From an uncultured Isosphaeraceae bacterium (GTDB lineage Bacteria; Planctomycetota; Planctomycetia; Isosphaerales; Isosphaeraceae): DNA of 40,512 nt. Under the pieces are notes generated by a model. That model searched no databases. It was not told the origin of the DNA and was given only the letters and a program-made list of their open reading frames with translations. Shown here piece after piece: positions 1 to 6,368 of the stretch. Positions within the stretch are counted from its first letter, which is position 1; every line of letters begins with the position of its first letter. The DNA lies in contig CALLYK010000558.1 of assembly GCA_937858365.1 (NCBI GenBank), forward strand, positions 1 to 40,512, read 5' to 3'. Made by a program: the position numbers and the translations under genes.

Positions 1-441
1 GATTTCCTGGAGCGGACGGGGTATCGCTTGCCGACGGAAGGGGAGTGGGAATACGCCAGTCGCGCGGGCGCGATGTCGTCGAGGCATTATGGCCGTTCGG
101 AAGGCCGGCTGACCTCGTACGCGTGGTTCCTGACGAACTCAGGTCGGACGATGCACCCGGTGGGCCGGCTCAAGCCCAACGACCTGGGGCTGTTCGACAT
201 CCTGGGCAATGCCTTCGAGTGGTGCGACGATCCGTACCAAGCCGATCCAGTGAAAGGCCGGGACCAACCTGTCGTGGATGCAGTCATGGATGCATCATTT
301 TCCGATCAATTTCTCCGCGTGTTGCGCGGCGGGTCGTTCGCCGTCTCGCCTACCAGCACCCGCGCGGCGTACCGCGGCAGGTACCAGCCGGCGCTCCGGG
401 TCGCCTACATCGGTTTCCGCCCCGCCAGGACTTACCCTTGA
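1..441 (+). CDS. Formylglycine-generating enzyme (SUMF1/FGE-sulfatase) domain protein, 3' part only
   Basis: The reading frame is open from the first base of the window and ends at TGA 439-441, so the start lies upstream. The 146 visible residues are the C-terminal half of an FGE-sulfatase domain: the signature RLPTEGEWEYASRAG, then GLFDILGNAFEWC, then VLRGGSF and a closing YIGFRPAR. Family members oxidise a cysteine of sulfatases to formylglycine or, in planctomycetes, often form accessory domains fused to kinases or c-type cytochromes. Whether this copy is catalytic or part of a larger fusion cannot be decided because the N-terminus is missing. It is the only plus-strand gene before 4569. 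The 238 bp downstream hold no gene I can support. Confidence 0.9.
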   Translation, partial: DFLERTGYRLPTEGEWEYASRAGAMSSRHYGRSEGRLTSYAWFLTNSGRTMHPVGRLKPNDLGLFDILGNAFEWCDDPYQADPVKGRDQPVVDAVMDASFSDQFLRVLRGGSFAVSPTSTRAAYRGRYQPALRVAYIGFRPARTYP

Positions 442-679
442 TCCCCTTTACTCTTTGACCACTTCCGGCTGGGTTCCCTCCTTCAAGGCAGCCGCTCCCA
501 GATGGACCCGGGTCTTCGCCGCAGTCTGGTGGGAGCGACCTTTCAGGTCGTCAGGGGGCCAACTGCCGGCTGGTGGAGGGGTGCCGGCGGGAGGCGCCGG
601 GTCGAAACATGGACCAGGGCCCCGCGCAATTTCGGCGACGTCGGAAACTGGTTTCGACCCGGTCCCCTTTCGTTCGGGC

Positions 680-1009
680 TCACGAACTGCCCCAGGGGCG
701 AACCAGGGCGCTGGCCGTCAGTCCTTGGTCGTCCTCGGCGACCAGGCGGAAGCGCAAGCGAGGTTCGACCGGCACGGCCCGCGAGAGACCGAGACGCAGG
801 CAGGTCACTTGCCGTTCGTCGAACGAGCCGAGCGGGTTGCGCGCCAGGACCGTCGCCTCGACCTCGGCCGTCCGGATCCGGGCCAGCCAGCGCGAGCCGA
901 ACTCGCACCGGCCCAGAAACTCGTCGGCCCGTTCGGAATCGTCGGCGGTGGCGAGCACTTCCACCCGGTCCACTTCGCGGGCGTCGATCGGCGCGTGTTC
1001 GGCGGCCAT
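680..1009 (-). CDS. Hypothetical protein (109 aa), second gene of a two-gene operon
   Basis: I do not recognise this family. The frame is open further upstream (to 1159), but that would overlap the preceding gene by over 120 bp; the ATG at 1007-1009 lies 26 bp after the stop of the upstream gene and is the natural start. The protein is acidic at the N-terminus and then rich in alternating hydrophobic/charged stretches (RVEVLATADD, ARIRTAEVEATVLAR, LRFRLVAEDD), suggesting mostly beta structure; there is no signal peptide or membrane segment. It is probably co-transcribed with the helical-repeat protein encoded at 1036-2205 and may work with it. Function unknown; the gene call rests on the operon spacing and the open frame. 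Confidence 0.5.
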   Translation of the reverse strand: MAAEHAPIDAREVDRVEVLATADDSERADEFLGRCEFGSRWLARIRTAEVEATVLARNPLGSFDERQVTCLRLGLSRAVPVEPRLRFRLVAEDDQGLTASALVRPWGSS

Positions 1010-1035
1010 GCCGGGGCCCTTTCGGAGTAGGTCGA

Positions 1036-2205
1036 TCAAGGCTCGGGGCGCGAGACCAGGGCGGTCGCGTACTCCACCAGGTCGCCGCGCGCCCGGGCCG
1101 ATTGGGCCAGCTTCTCCGCCGCGCCGGCCCGGGCGCAGAGGCGCGCCAAGCTCGGGCAAGTCAAGATCGATTCGGGTAGGCCCGCGAGGTGCTCGGCCGC
1201 CACGTCTACGGCCTGGTCCAGTCGCCCCAGACGGACGAGTAGCCGGACCAGCACCTGGGCCGGCTGCGAGTCCCTGTCCTCATCGCCGACCGCGAGGAGT
1301 TTGCCGCGGAAATGGGTGATGGCGGCGTCCACCCCTTGACCGCGCAGGGCCCTCAAGTAAACGGCGTGGTCCTCATAGAGCATGTCGAATGGGGGGCCTC
1401 CCTCGTAGCGGTGGAGCTTGGAGAGGTTCCGCCCGTAGTCGGTCAGGCCGATCGCCAGGTCAATCACCGCCGGGTCGGTCAGGAGTGGCGCCATGCGCAC
1501 GACCGAGGCCAGATGGGAAACGTCGATGTGGTAGGCGTCGTCGGCGAACAGCCAGGGCTTGCCCGAGACGAGAGCGAGCAGCGGGGCGCCGGCGGGAGGC
1601 AGAGGCTGACCGCGCCGGCTGATCTCGCTCCTCAGGTTCGCATCAAGGTGTTCGTGGAGTTGTCGCGTGAGCAAGGCGGCGCAATGGGCCCGAAGGGCCT
1701 CGTCGGGCGGCAGGCCCTCGAACGACGAGATGGCCGAGCAAGTCCCGTATTGGGACAAGATCAACTCGAACCCCTTTTGGGGATGAACACCCTGTTGAAA
1801 CGCGACATCGATGACGTGGCCGACTCTCTGATCACCGTCCTCGGGTGTGTATTTCTCGATGGCCTCGACAATGGGGGACTTCTCGCCGATCACGCGGAAA
1901 TAGGGCCAGGCCCCGACGAGGTCCCCCGAGTCGAGCACGAGTCGGCCGACCGTCCGAAGGGCGACGACGTAGCGGTCCTCGTACTGGGTGCGCTGGGGGT
2001 CGGGGAGGGAGTTGGCGGGGCCGTCGATCACGGCCGGAAGTCCCAACTCGAAACGGGCCTTTAAGAGGAGTGCGTCGAGCAGTTCCCGGAACTGGCCGCG
2101 TTCTTGAAGGGTCTCGCAGAGGCGGTCCAACAGGGCCGTCCGTCCACCATCTGCGAGGGCCTGGTCGAGAAGGTCGATCGTGGCGTCAGCCTCGACGGTC
2201 GTCAT
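1036..2205 (-). CDS. Hypothetical helical-repeat protein (389 aa)
   Basis: No named family is recognised. The protein is cytosolic in appearance (no signal peptide or transmembrane stretch) and is rich in leucine/alanine helices; the C-terminal third (LVRLLVRLGRLDQAVDVAAEHL and following) has the spacing of TPR-like helical hairpins. A central segment with ILSQYGTCSAISSFEG and the later HLDANLRSEISRRG is its most distinctive part and could serve as a search handle. Start choice: ATG 2203-2205 is preceded by AGGAG six bases upstream. It is followed after 26 bp by the small gene at 680-1009, giving a two-gene operon. A scaffold or regulatory role is only a guess from the repeats. Confidence 0.75.
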   Translation of the reverse strand: MTTVEADATIDLLDQALADGGRTALLDRLCETLQERGQFRELLDALLLKARFELGLPAVIDGPANSLPDPQRTQYEDRYVVALRTVGRLVLDSGDLVGAWPYFRVIGEKSPIVEAIEKYTPEDGDQRVGHVIDVAFQQGVHPQKGFELILSQYGTCSAISSFEGLPPDEALRAHCAALLTRQLHEHLDANLRSEISRRGQPLPPAGAPLLALVSGKPWLFADDAYHIDVSHLASVVRMAPLLTDPAVIDLAIGLTDYGRNLSKLHRYEGGPPFDMLYEDHAVYLRALRGQGVDAAITHFRGKLLAVGDEDRDSQPAQVLVRLLVRLGRLDQAVDVAAEHLAGLPESILTCPSLARLCARAGAAEKLAQSARARGDLVEYATALVSRPEP

Positions 2206-2314
2206 GGCGCGCTCCTGGGGCGTCTAGGAGCATCCTACGATCGAGAACAAGCAGGCCGCAAGGCTTGGCGCCTCGCGCCCCGCTTCGTACCCCCTTCGCG
2301 AGGTCCACCAGGTC

Positions 2315-2338
2315 GGCGGTCTCAGGCGAAAGACCGCC
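2315..2338 (-). terminator. Stem-loop downstream of rpmF-rpmB (terminator candidate)
   Basis: Perfect 8-bp inverted repeat GGCGGTCT / AGACCGCC with an 8-nt loop, 21 bp after the rpmB stop and before the next minus-strand gene. The position fits transcription termination, but no U-tract follows on either strand, so it may instead be a processing or stabilising hairpin. Confidence 0.45.
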
Positions 2339-2359
2339 AAGGGGGCCCGACACTTCAAA

Positions 2360-2680
2360 TCAGATCGGAAAGAGGTTCTTCATCTGCTCGCGGGCCTTTG
2401 CGCTGCCTTTGGACGCCTTCACGAGGGGGAAGGTCTGCATTTTACCGTCCACTTCCAGCGTCAGTTTGCCCGATCGGATGACCGACGTGGCCACGCGGAC
2501 CCAGGCCGTCTTGCCGTTGGGGAGCCAAACGTGGATGCGCTGAAGGTTCGGCTCGAACGTCCGGCGGCTGATGCCGGTCGTTTTCTTGCCGACGCCGCCG
2601 AGGTATTTGGCCTTACCTCGCGTGGTGATGTGGTTGCCGAACGATGTCTTCTTGCCGCTGACTTCACACTGCCGTCCCAT
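2360..2680 (-). CDS. rpmB: 50S ribosomal protein L28
   Basis: Structural protein of the large ribosomal subunit. The N-terminus MGRQCEVSGKKTSFGNH is the L28 signature (the C-x-x-(S/T)-G-K-K start), followed by RRTFEPNLQRIHVWLPNGK, equivalent to the R-R-x-x-x-P-N-L-Q block, and by WVRVATSVIRSGKL. At 106 residues it is longer than the roughly 60-78 residues of many bacterial L28 proteins; the extra length is a C-terminal lysine-rich tail (LVKASKGSAKAREQMKN). Only one of the two cysteines of the usual N-terminal zinc-binding pair is present. It lies 15 bp downstream of rpmF, so the two ribosomal genes form an operon. Confidence 0.95.
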   Translation of the reverse strand: MGRQCEVSGKKTSFGNHITTRGKAKYLGGVGKKTTGISRRTFEPNLQRIHVWLPNGKTAWVRVATSVIRSGKLTLEVDGKMQTFPLVKASKGSAKAREQMKNLFPI

Positions 2681-2695
2681 CGCGATCGCTCCCGC

Positions 2696-2914
2696 TTATT
2701 TCTTCTTGGACTTCGTTTTCTTGACCGCGGCGGTCGGGTTGTGGGGCTTGCTGCGCTGGACGTTCCCGCACTCGGCGACCAGATGGCAAACCTTGTGAGG
2801 GGGGACCGACTCCTTGCACTGCGGGCAGACGTTCAGGGCCGGGGCGACGAGGGCGTCGTGACTGCGCCTCATGCCTTGGGCTGAAGGGGACTTCCGTCGT
2901 TTGGGTACACCCAC
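2696..2914 (-). CDS. rpmF: 50S ribosomal protein L32, with unusual zinc motif
   Basis: Large-subunit ribosomal protein. The core GVPKRRKS...MRRSHDAL matches the universal L32 start (M-A-V-P-K-R-R). The frame also offers an ATG at 2950, but a GTG at 2912-2914 gives exactly the canonical N-terminus and has GGAGAG six bases upstream, so I choose GTG (72 aa). The zinc ribbon is atypical: first pair CPQC is normal, but the second pair is CHLVAEC, i.e. C-x5-C in place of C-x2-C. A lysine-rich tail (KKTKSKKK) extends the C-terminus beyond the usual L32 end. Followed after 15 bp by rpmB. Confidence 0.92.
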   Translation of the reverse strand: MGVPKRRKSPSAQGMRRSHDALVAPALNVCPQCKESVPPHKVCHLVAECGNVQRSKPHNPTAAVKKTKSKKK

Positions 2915-2950
2915 GACAAACTCTCCGACACGAACCGGTTTCGCGGACAT

Positions 2951-3626
2951 TGGTGAAAGACGGTCATCTTACCGACGGAGACGCCGCCCCTGCAATGTGA
3001 CTTCCAGACGCGGGTGCCCCTCGGGCGCACGACACGATTTGCATCGCTCGATCTGCCAACCCCGTGCGTTGCCCGGGGCTTGGGTTCCGGACCCATTGGG
3101 GCACGAGGACCTCGCCGCCATCAGGTCGGAGCAAGGTGGCCCCGTCCGGCCCCGTCGACGAACCGCATTAGCAGTCGTCAATTCAAATGACGTCGTGCGC
3201 CCCTCGCGTTGTTCCAGCGGTCCCGATCGGCTGGGCCGTGGCCGGATCCGCATGGGACGCCTCAAGTCTGAGCGACGAACGAAACCCCTCGGACCGACGG
3301 CAACTTCAATGCGGGACCAACCCGATCGTGGTCCGCTCTAAGCTGGGCCGCCCCGGTGCATCGGATCATCGAGCGGATGAAACGGTGAGAAATAACAACC
3401 CGCTGAATTCGCCCACCGGGCCCTTCCACTCCAGGAGGCCACGGACGTCAACCCCACGGGAGAACCAGGCGCCTTCGACCTCGCTCACGCGAACAACCGA
3501 TGCCCGGCATGGTGTCGCCGGTTTCTTTCACCTGGAAGGCCGTCTCCGGATGTGTCTGGGGTCCCCCTCGGCGATGGAGGAACAACCGGACTTCGAGCGA
3601 GACCGGAGGCGCCGTGAACTCCTCAC
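2951..3626. other. 676-bp gap without a supported gene
   Basis: Lies upstream of rpmF and downstream of the sigma factor gene. Open frames on both strands are GC-driven, lack recognisable motifs and mutually overlap. A weak -10-like TAAGAT on the minus strand (2966-2971) could belong to the rpmF promoter, but there is no convincing -35. Confidence 0.4.
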
Positions 3627-4271
3627 TTATTCCGCCCGGGGGAGGGCGCCTTCGGGTCCCACGCCTCGCGGAGCGATCGTCTGGAAGCGGCGCACGGCGC
3701 GGAAGAGACGCACCTTCACCGCGGTCACCGAGATTCCGAGCCCGGAGGCTACCTCGGCTTGGGTGAGCCCCTCGAGGTAGCAGAGGACCAACACCTCGCG
3801 ATCCGCATCGCGCAATCCCTCCAGGGCCCTATGCACTTCGCGACACAGTTCGTCGCGCAGGACCTTCTCGTTGGGGCCGGAGTCGCGGGAGACAAGGCGA
3901 TCGTCAGGGGCCGGACCCGATCCGTTCGATTGGCCCTGGGCCTTCTTTTGCTCTCGACCCACGGCGCGGGCCTGGACCTGAAGATGGTCGCGATGGGTCT
4001 TGCTGATCCGCTCCGACGCGATGCTCCGCAGCCAGAGATAGAAAGGCAAAGGTCTCGATTGAAGATAGCCGTTGAGCTTGCGGAGCGCTTCGATCAGGGT
4101 TTCCTGCACCACGTCGGCCGGGTCGAGGCGGGCGGCCACCAAGGGGTCCAAGCGGGATGCGACCATGTGCTCGAGCCGCTTCCGGAATCGCTCCAGGAGC
4201 AGACCGAGCGCGTACTGATCACCTCGGGCCGTCTGTCCAAGCAGGTACTCGGTGTCCCACTCGAGATTCAT
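3627..4271 (-). CDS. RNA polymerase sigma factor, ECF/sigma-70 family
   Basis: Sigma factor that directs RNA polymerase to a subset of promoters. In 214 residues it shows sigma region 2 (about residues 15-95: ARLDPADVVQETLIEALRKL and the tryptophan-containing LPFYLWLRSIASERI) and region 4 (about 145-198) with the helix-turn-helix LTQAEVASGLGISVTAVKVR. Between them is a long basic/glycine linker (about 97-135). This layout matches the ECF-like sigma factors expanded in planctomycetes. No anti-sigma gene adjoins it. The divergent neighbour is a small exported protein, and the intergenic region holds a 13-bp tandem duplication and a large hairpin that may serve its control. Confidence 0.92.
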   Translation of the reverse strand: MNLEWDTEYLLGQTARGDQYALGLLLERFRKRLEHMVASRLDPLVAARLDPADVVQETLIEALRKLNGYLQSRPLPFYLWLRSIASERISKTHRDHLQVQARAVGREQKKAQGQSNGSGPAPDDRLVSRDSGPNEKVLRDELCREVHRALEGLRDADREVLVLCYLEGLTQAEVASGLGISVTAVKVRLFRAVRRFQTIAPRGVGPEGALPRAE

Positions 4272-4319
4272 GTGGCGATGACTCTACGCGCAGACCCGGC
4301 AGCGACTAGGCCCCACACA

Positions 4320-4345
4320 TACCTTGGTCCTCTACCTTGGTCCTC
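4320..4345. repeat. Exact 13-bp tandem duplication upstream of the sigma gene
   Basis: TACCTTGGTCCTC occurs twice with no spacer (4320-4332 and 4333-4345), 48 bp upstream of the sigma factor start on the minus strand. It could be a doubled operator/promoter element or a replication-slippage product. Confidence 0.75.
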
Positions 4346-4361
4346 CGGTGCCCGCCATTCA

Positions 4362-4416
4362 GGTTACAGGCCGCCTCTCGAAAAAAGAAAGAGAAAAACG
4401 AGGCGTGTCTGTAACC
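4362..4416. promoter_or_regulatory. 55-nt two-part hairpin with polypurine/polypyrimidine loop
   Basis: Outer stem GGTTACAG (4362-4369) pairs perfectly with CTGTAACC (4409-4416); after a small internal loop, CGCCTC (4372-4377) pairs with GAGGCG (4400-4405). The 22-nt loop is almost pure purine on the plus strand, so it is U/C-rich if transcribed toward the sigma gene. It lies between divergent genes, about 90 bp from the sigma factor start. It could be a leader RNA element, an attenuator or a DNA cruciform; the pairing is visible, the role is inferred. Confidence 0.55.
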
Positions 4417-4568
4417 ATGAACCGACTCCTGGGAAGACCTATGAATGTTCCGAACAAGCTTCACCTGAACACGTGGGGCACCCGTCGCGACGCCAAACGC
4501 TGAGAGCGGTCCCGATCTCGGGTGTGACCTACCCGTGTGGACGAACATAACATAGAGGAACTATTTGC

Positions 4569-4952
4569 ATGATCGCGCTGATTCATGCCCGACTCGTCAT
4601 GCGCTTCGCCACGTTCGCCGGGGTCGGAGTCGGCATGCTTTGGTTCGTGGCCTCACACGCCGGGTCCCTGGTAGGCGAAGTGGTGGTGTTTCGCCAGGTC
4701 GAGGAGGCGGACCTGATCGTTGGGCCCGTTCAGCGACATGTCGATCGGACAACACCGAGTCCCCTCGTATTGACTCTTCCCGAAGGTGAACACCGCTTTC
4801 AAGTGAAACTCCGCGACGAGGTCCTCCTGGACGAGCAGTTTCGTGTCGAGTCCGGAGGATCGTTCGTCTTGACGGCCTACGACGGTCGGGCGAAGACACC
4901 GAACTCGCCCGAGAAGGCAGACGTCCCGACCAAGAAGGCGCGACGCGAGTGA
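4569..4952 (+). CDS. Small exported hypothetical protein with PEGA-like segment
   Basis: 127-residue protein with an N-terminal hydrophobic stretch (MRFATFAGVGVGMLWFVAS) typical of an uncleaved or cleaved signal. The middle part, PLVLTLPEGEHRFQVKLRDE followed by a glycine turn and FVLTAYDG, resembles a PEGA-type beta-sandwich (L-x-L-P-x-G-x-H-x-x-x-V), a surface domain often found with kinases and sigma factors in planctomycetes. The C-terminus is lysine-rich. ATG 4569 has AGGAAC upstream; an in-frame ATG at residue 11 is an alternative. It is divergent from the sigma factor gene, so shared regulation is possible. Function unknown. Confidence 0.65.
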   Translation: MIALIHARLVMRFATFAGVGVGMLWFVASHAGSLVGEVVVFRQVEEADLIVGPVQRHVDRTTPSPLVLTLPEGEHRFQVKLRDEVLLDEQFRVESGGSFVLTAYDGRAKTPNSPEKADVPTKKARRE

Positions 4953-5435
4953 ACCGGTCGCGGGGTGCGGCCCTCGATGCGACCGGCCGGTCCCGGCGGG
5001 TCGTTTACATATGCGCGGAATAGGCCGATCAACGGGCCGGGAGTGAAGACCCGAGTCGGATTTGTGTGGGCCTTGCCCAACTCCAGCAATTGTCAAGCTG
5101 TTGGGAAGCTCTTTCCTTCGTGTTGCTTGTCGGGAGAATTAGACCGACTTGGACTCACGGGATGTGTTGCGCTCTCGAAGGACGCCGCTCGTCGGAGCGG
5201 GGTTTGTCGGGGTCCCAAACAACGGTCCGCACCTGGTGTCGGCATGGGAGGTAAGATGAGAAGATGAGACTGTGAGAATGCCCAAGGCGGTGGCGTGACG
5301 AAGGGGCCTTGACCGGGTATTGTCCCTGAATTGACGCCTTGGCCGCGGCGGGTCACTGATACTAAGGCTGGAAACGCGCGGGTTTCTGGGAGGTCGCAAC
5401 CACGCGTTCACCGTAGATTGGGGGGAATCGATCAT
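4953..5435. other. 483-bp gap before the IS element, no supported gene
   Basis: No frame here has family motifs. One imperfect hairpin is visible (CCCAA-CAGC / GCTG-TTGGG with a 3-nt bulge, 5076-5105). Before the IS insertion this stretch was the immediate downstream flank of the kinase gene. Confidence 0.4.
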
Positions 5436-6334
5436 TTAGGAGCAGTTTCAAAACCCCTCCATTCGGTGAGTCCGAGCTGCTCGATTCGATTCGCGCTGAT
5501 CAGACGCGCGACCAATTCGTGGAAGTCTTGGAAGTGTTCACTGGAGCGCTTGTAGCAGAGCTTGAGTCGGCGGAAATTGCTCATCCAACTGAGCGACCGC
5601 TCCACGACGGAGCGGGTCTTGCCCAATCCGCTTCAGTGCGTCGCAAGTGCCTTTCCGTACGGCGAGCAGCGAATGGACTCGGCACCTTGCGACTTCCGCG
5701 ATGATGGCCCTGATCCCGTACGCCCCGTCCCCCAGGAACACTTTGGGTCGGCGTCGCGAAGGGCCTCGCGGGCCAACGCAGGGAGGGATTGCGTTGAGCA
5801 TCTCCAACGCCTGTATCGCGTCCGCTTGGTTGGCCGGTCCGGTGCGAACCACCAGCGGGATGCCGTTCGAGTCGGTCACAATGTGGCGTTTGCAGCCATT
5901 TCAACCGCGATCCGTGGGGTTCGGGACGGTGTGCGCCCCCCTCTTAACGCTCGCACCGACGCGCTGTCGATCACCACGCGTTCGAGATGGATCTGGCCAT
6001 GTCGCCCCAGCACGAGCAAGAGTCGCTGGTGCAGGTGGGGCCAAATTCCGAGCTGCGTCCACAAGTGGAACCGCCGCCAGCACGTGGAGCCACTGCCATG
6101 TCCCAAGCGGGTGGTCAGCGTTTGCCTGGGCATGCCGCTCTTGAGTACCGACATGATCCCTTCGAGGCAGTCCCGGTTCGGGATGCGCGGCCGCCCACCG
6201 TTCGGTGAAGGCTCCGGCTCGGGCAGGAGTGATGCGATCCCTTTCCACAAGGCCTCAGTAACTAGCTTCTTCGCCATCTCATTCTCCTCAGCGATCGTTC
6301 GTCCCGTCTTGAAGAGTGCCTCTTCCATCAACAC
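5432..6334 (-). pseudogene. IS5-family DDE transposase, disrupted by frame changes and a stop
   Basis: The first frame (6334 to about 5950) encodes the N-terminal part ending with the first catalytic aspartate (VVIDSASVRA). At a run of six G bases a -1 shift enters the frame VPNPTDRG, as in the two-ORF IS5 arrangement, but this frame meets TGA immediately after DRG. It then continues with NGCKRHIVTDSNG and the second aspartate block FLGDGAYG. Near 5625 another single-base frame change is needed to reach the glutamate block SVVERSLSW. DDE residues are thus all encoded but in three pieces. The last frame has no stop inside the element and ends at TGA 5432-5434 in flanking DNA. The stop and the second shift indicate an inactive copy. 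Confidence 0.85.
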
Positions 6335-6368
6335 GAGTAACGACCGCTGAGGGTCCTGAAACTGCTCC
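5439..6368 (-). mobile_element. IS5-family insertion sequence (decayed), about 930 bp
   Basis: Terminal inverted repeats GGAGCAGTTTCA (5439-5450) and TGAAACTGCTCC (6357-6368) match perfectly over 12 bp. Both ends are flanked by TTA (5436-5438 and 6369-6371), consistent with the 3-bp TNA duplication known for the IS1031/IS427-type IS5 subgroups. The interior encodes a two-frame IS5-type transposase on the minus strand. The right-hand TTA is also the stop codon of the kinase gene read on the minus strand, so the element abuts that gene without changing its protein. Confidence 0.85.

Noticed and set aside
2969-3265. Minus-strand ORF with a CKSC pair that might be a zinc ribbon
   Set aside because: Only one Cys pair, competing frames on the other strand, no ribosome-binding site; kept as part of an unassigned gap.
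5076-5105. Imperfect hairpin as a terminator or small RNA
   Set aside because: A 3-nt bulge, no U-tract and no nearby transcript end make the case too weak.
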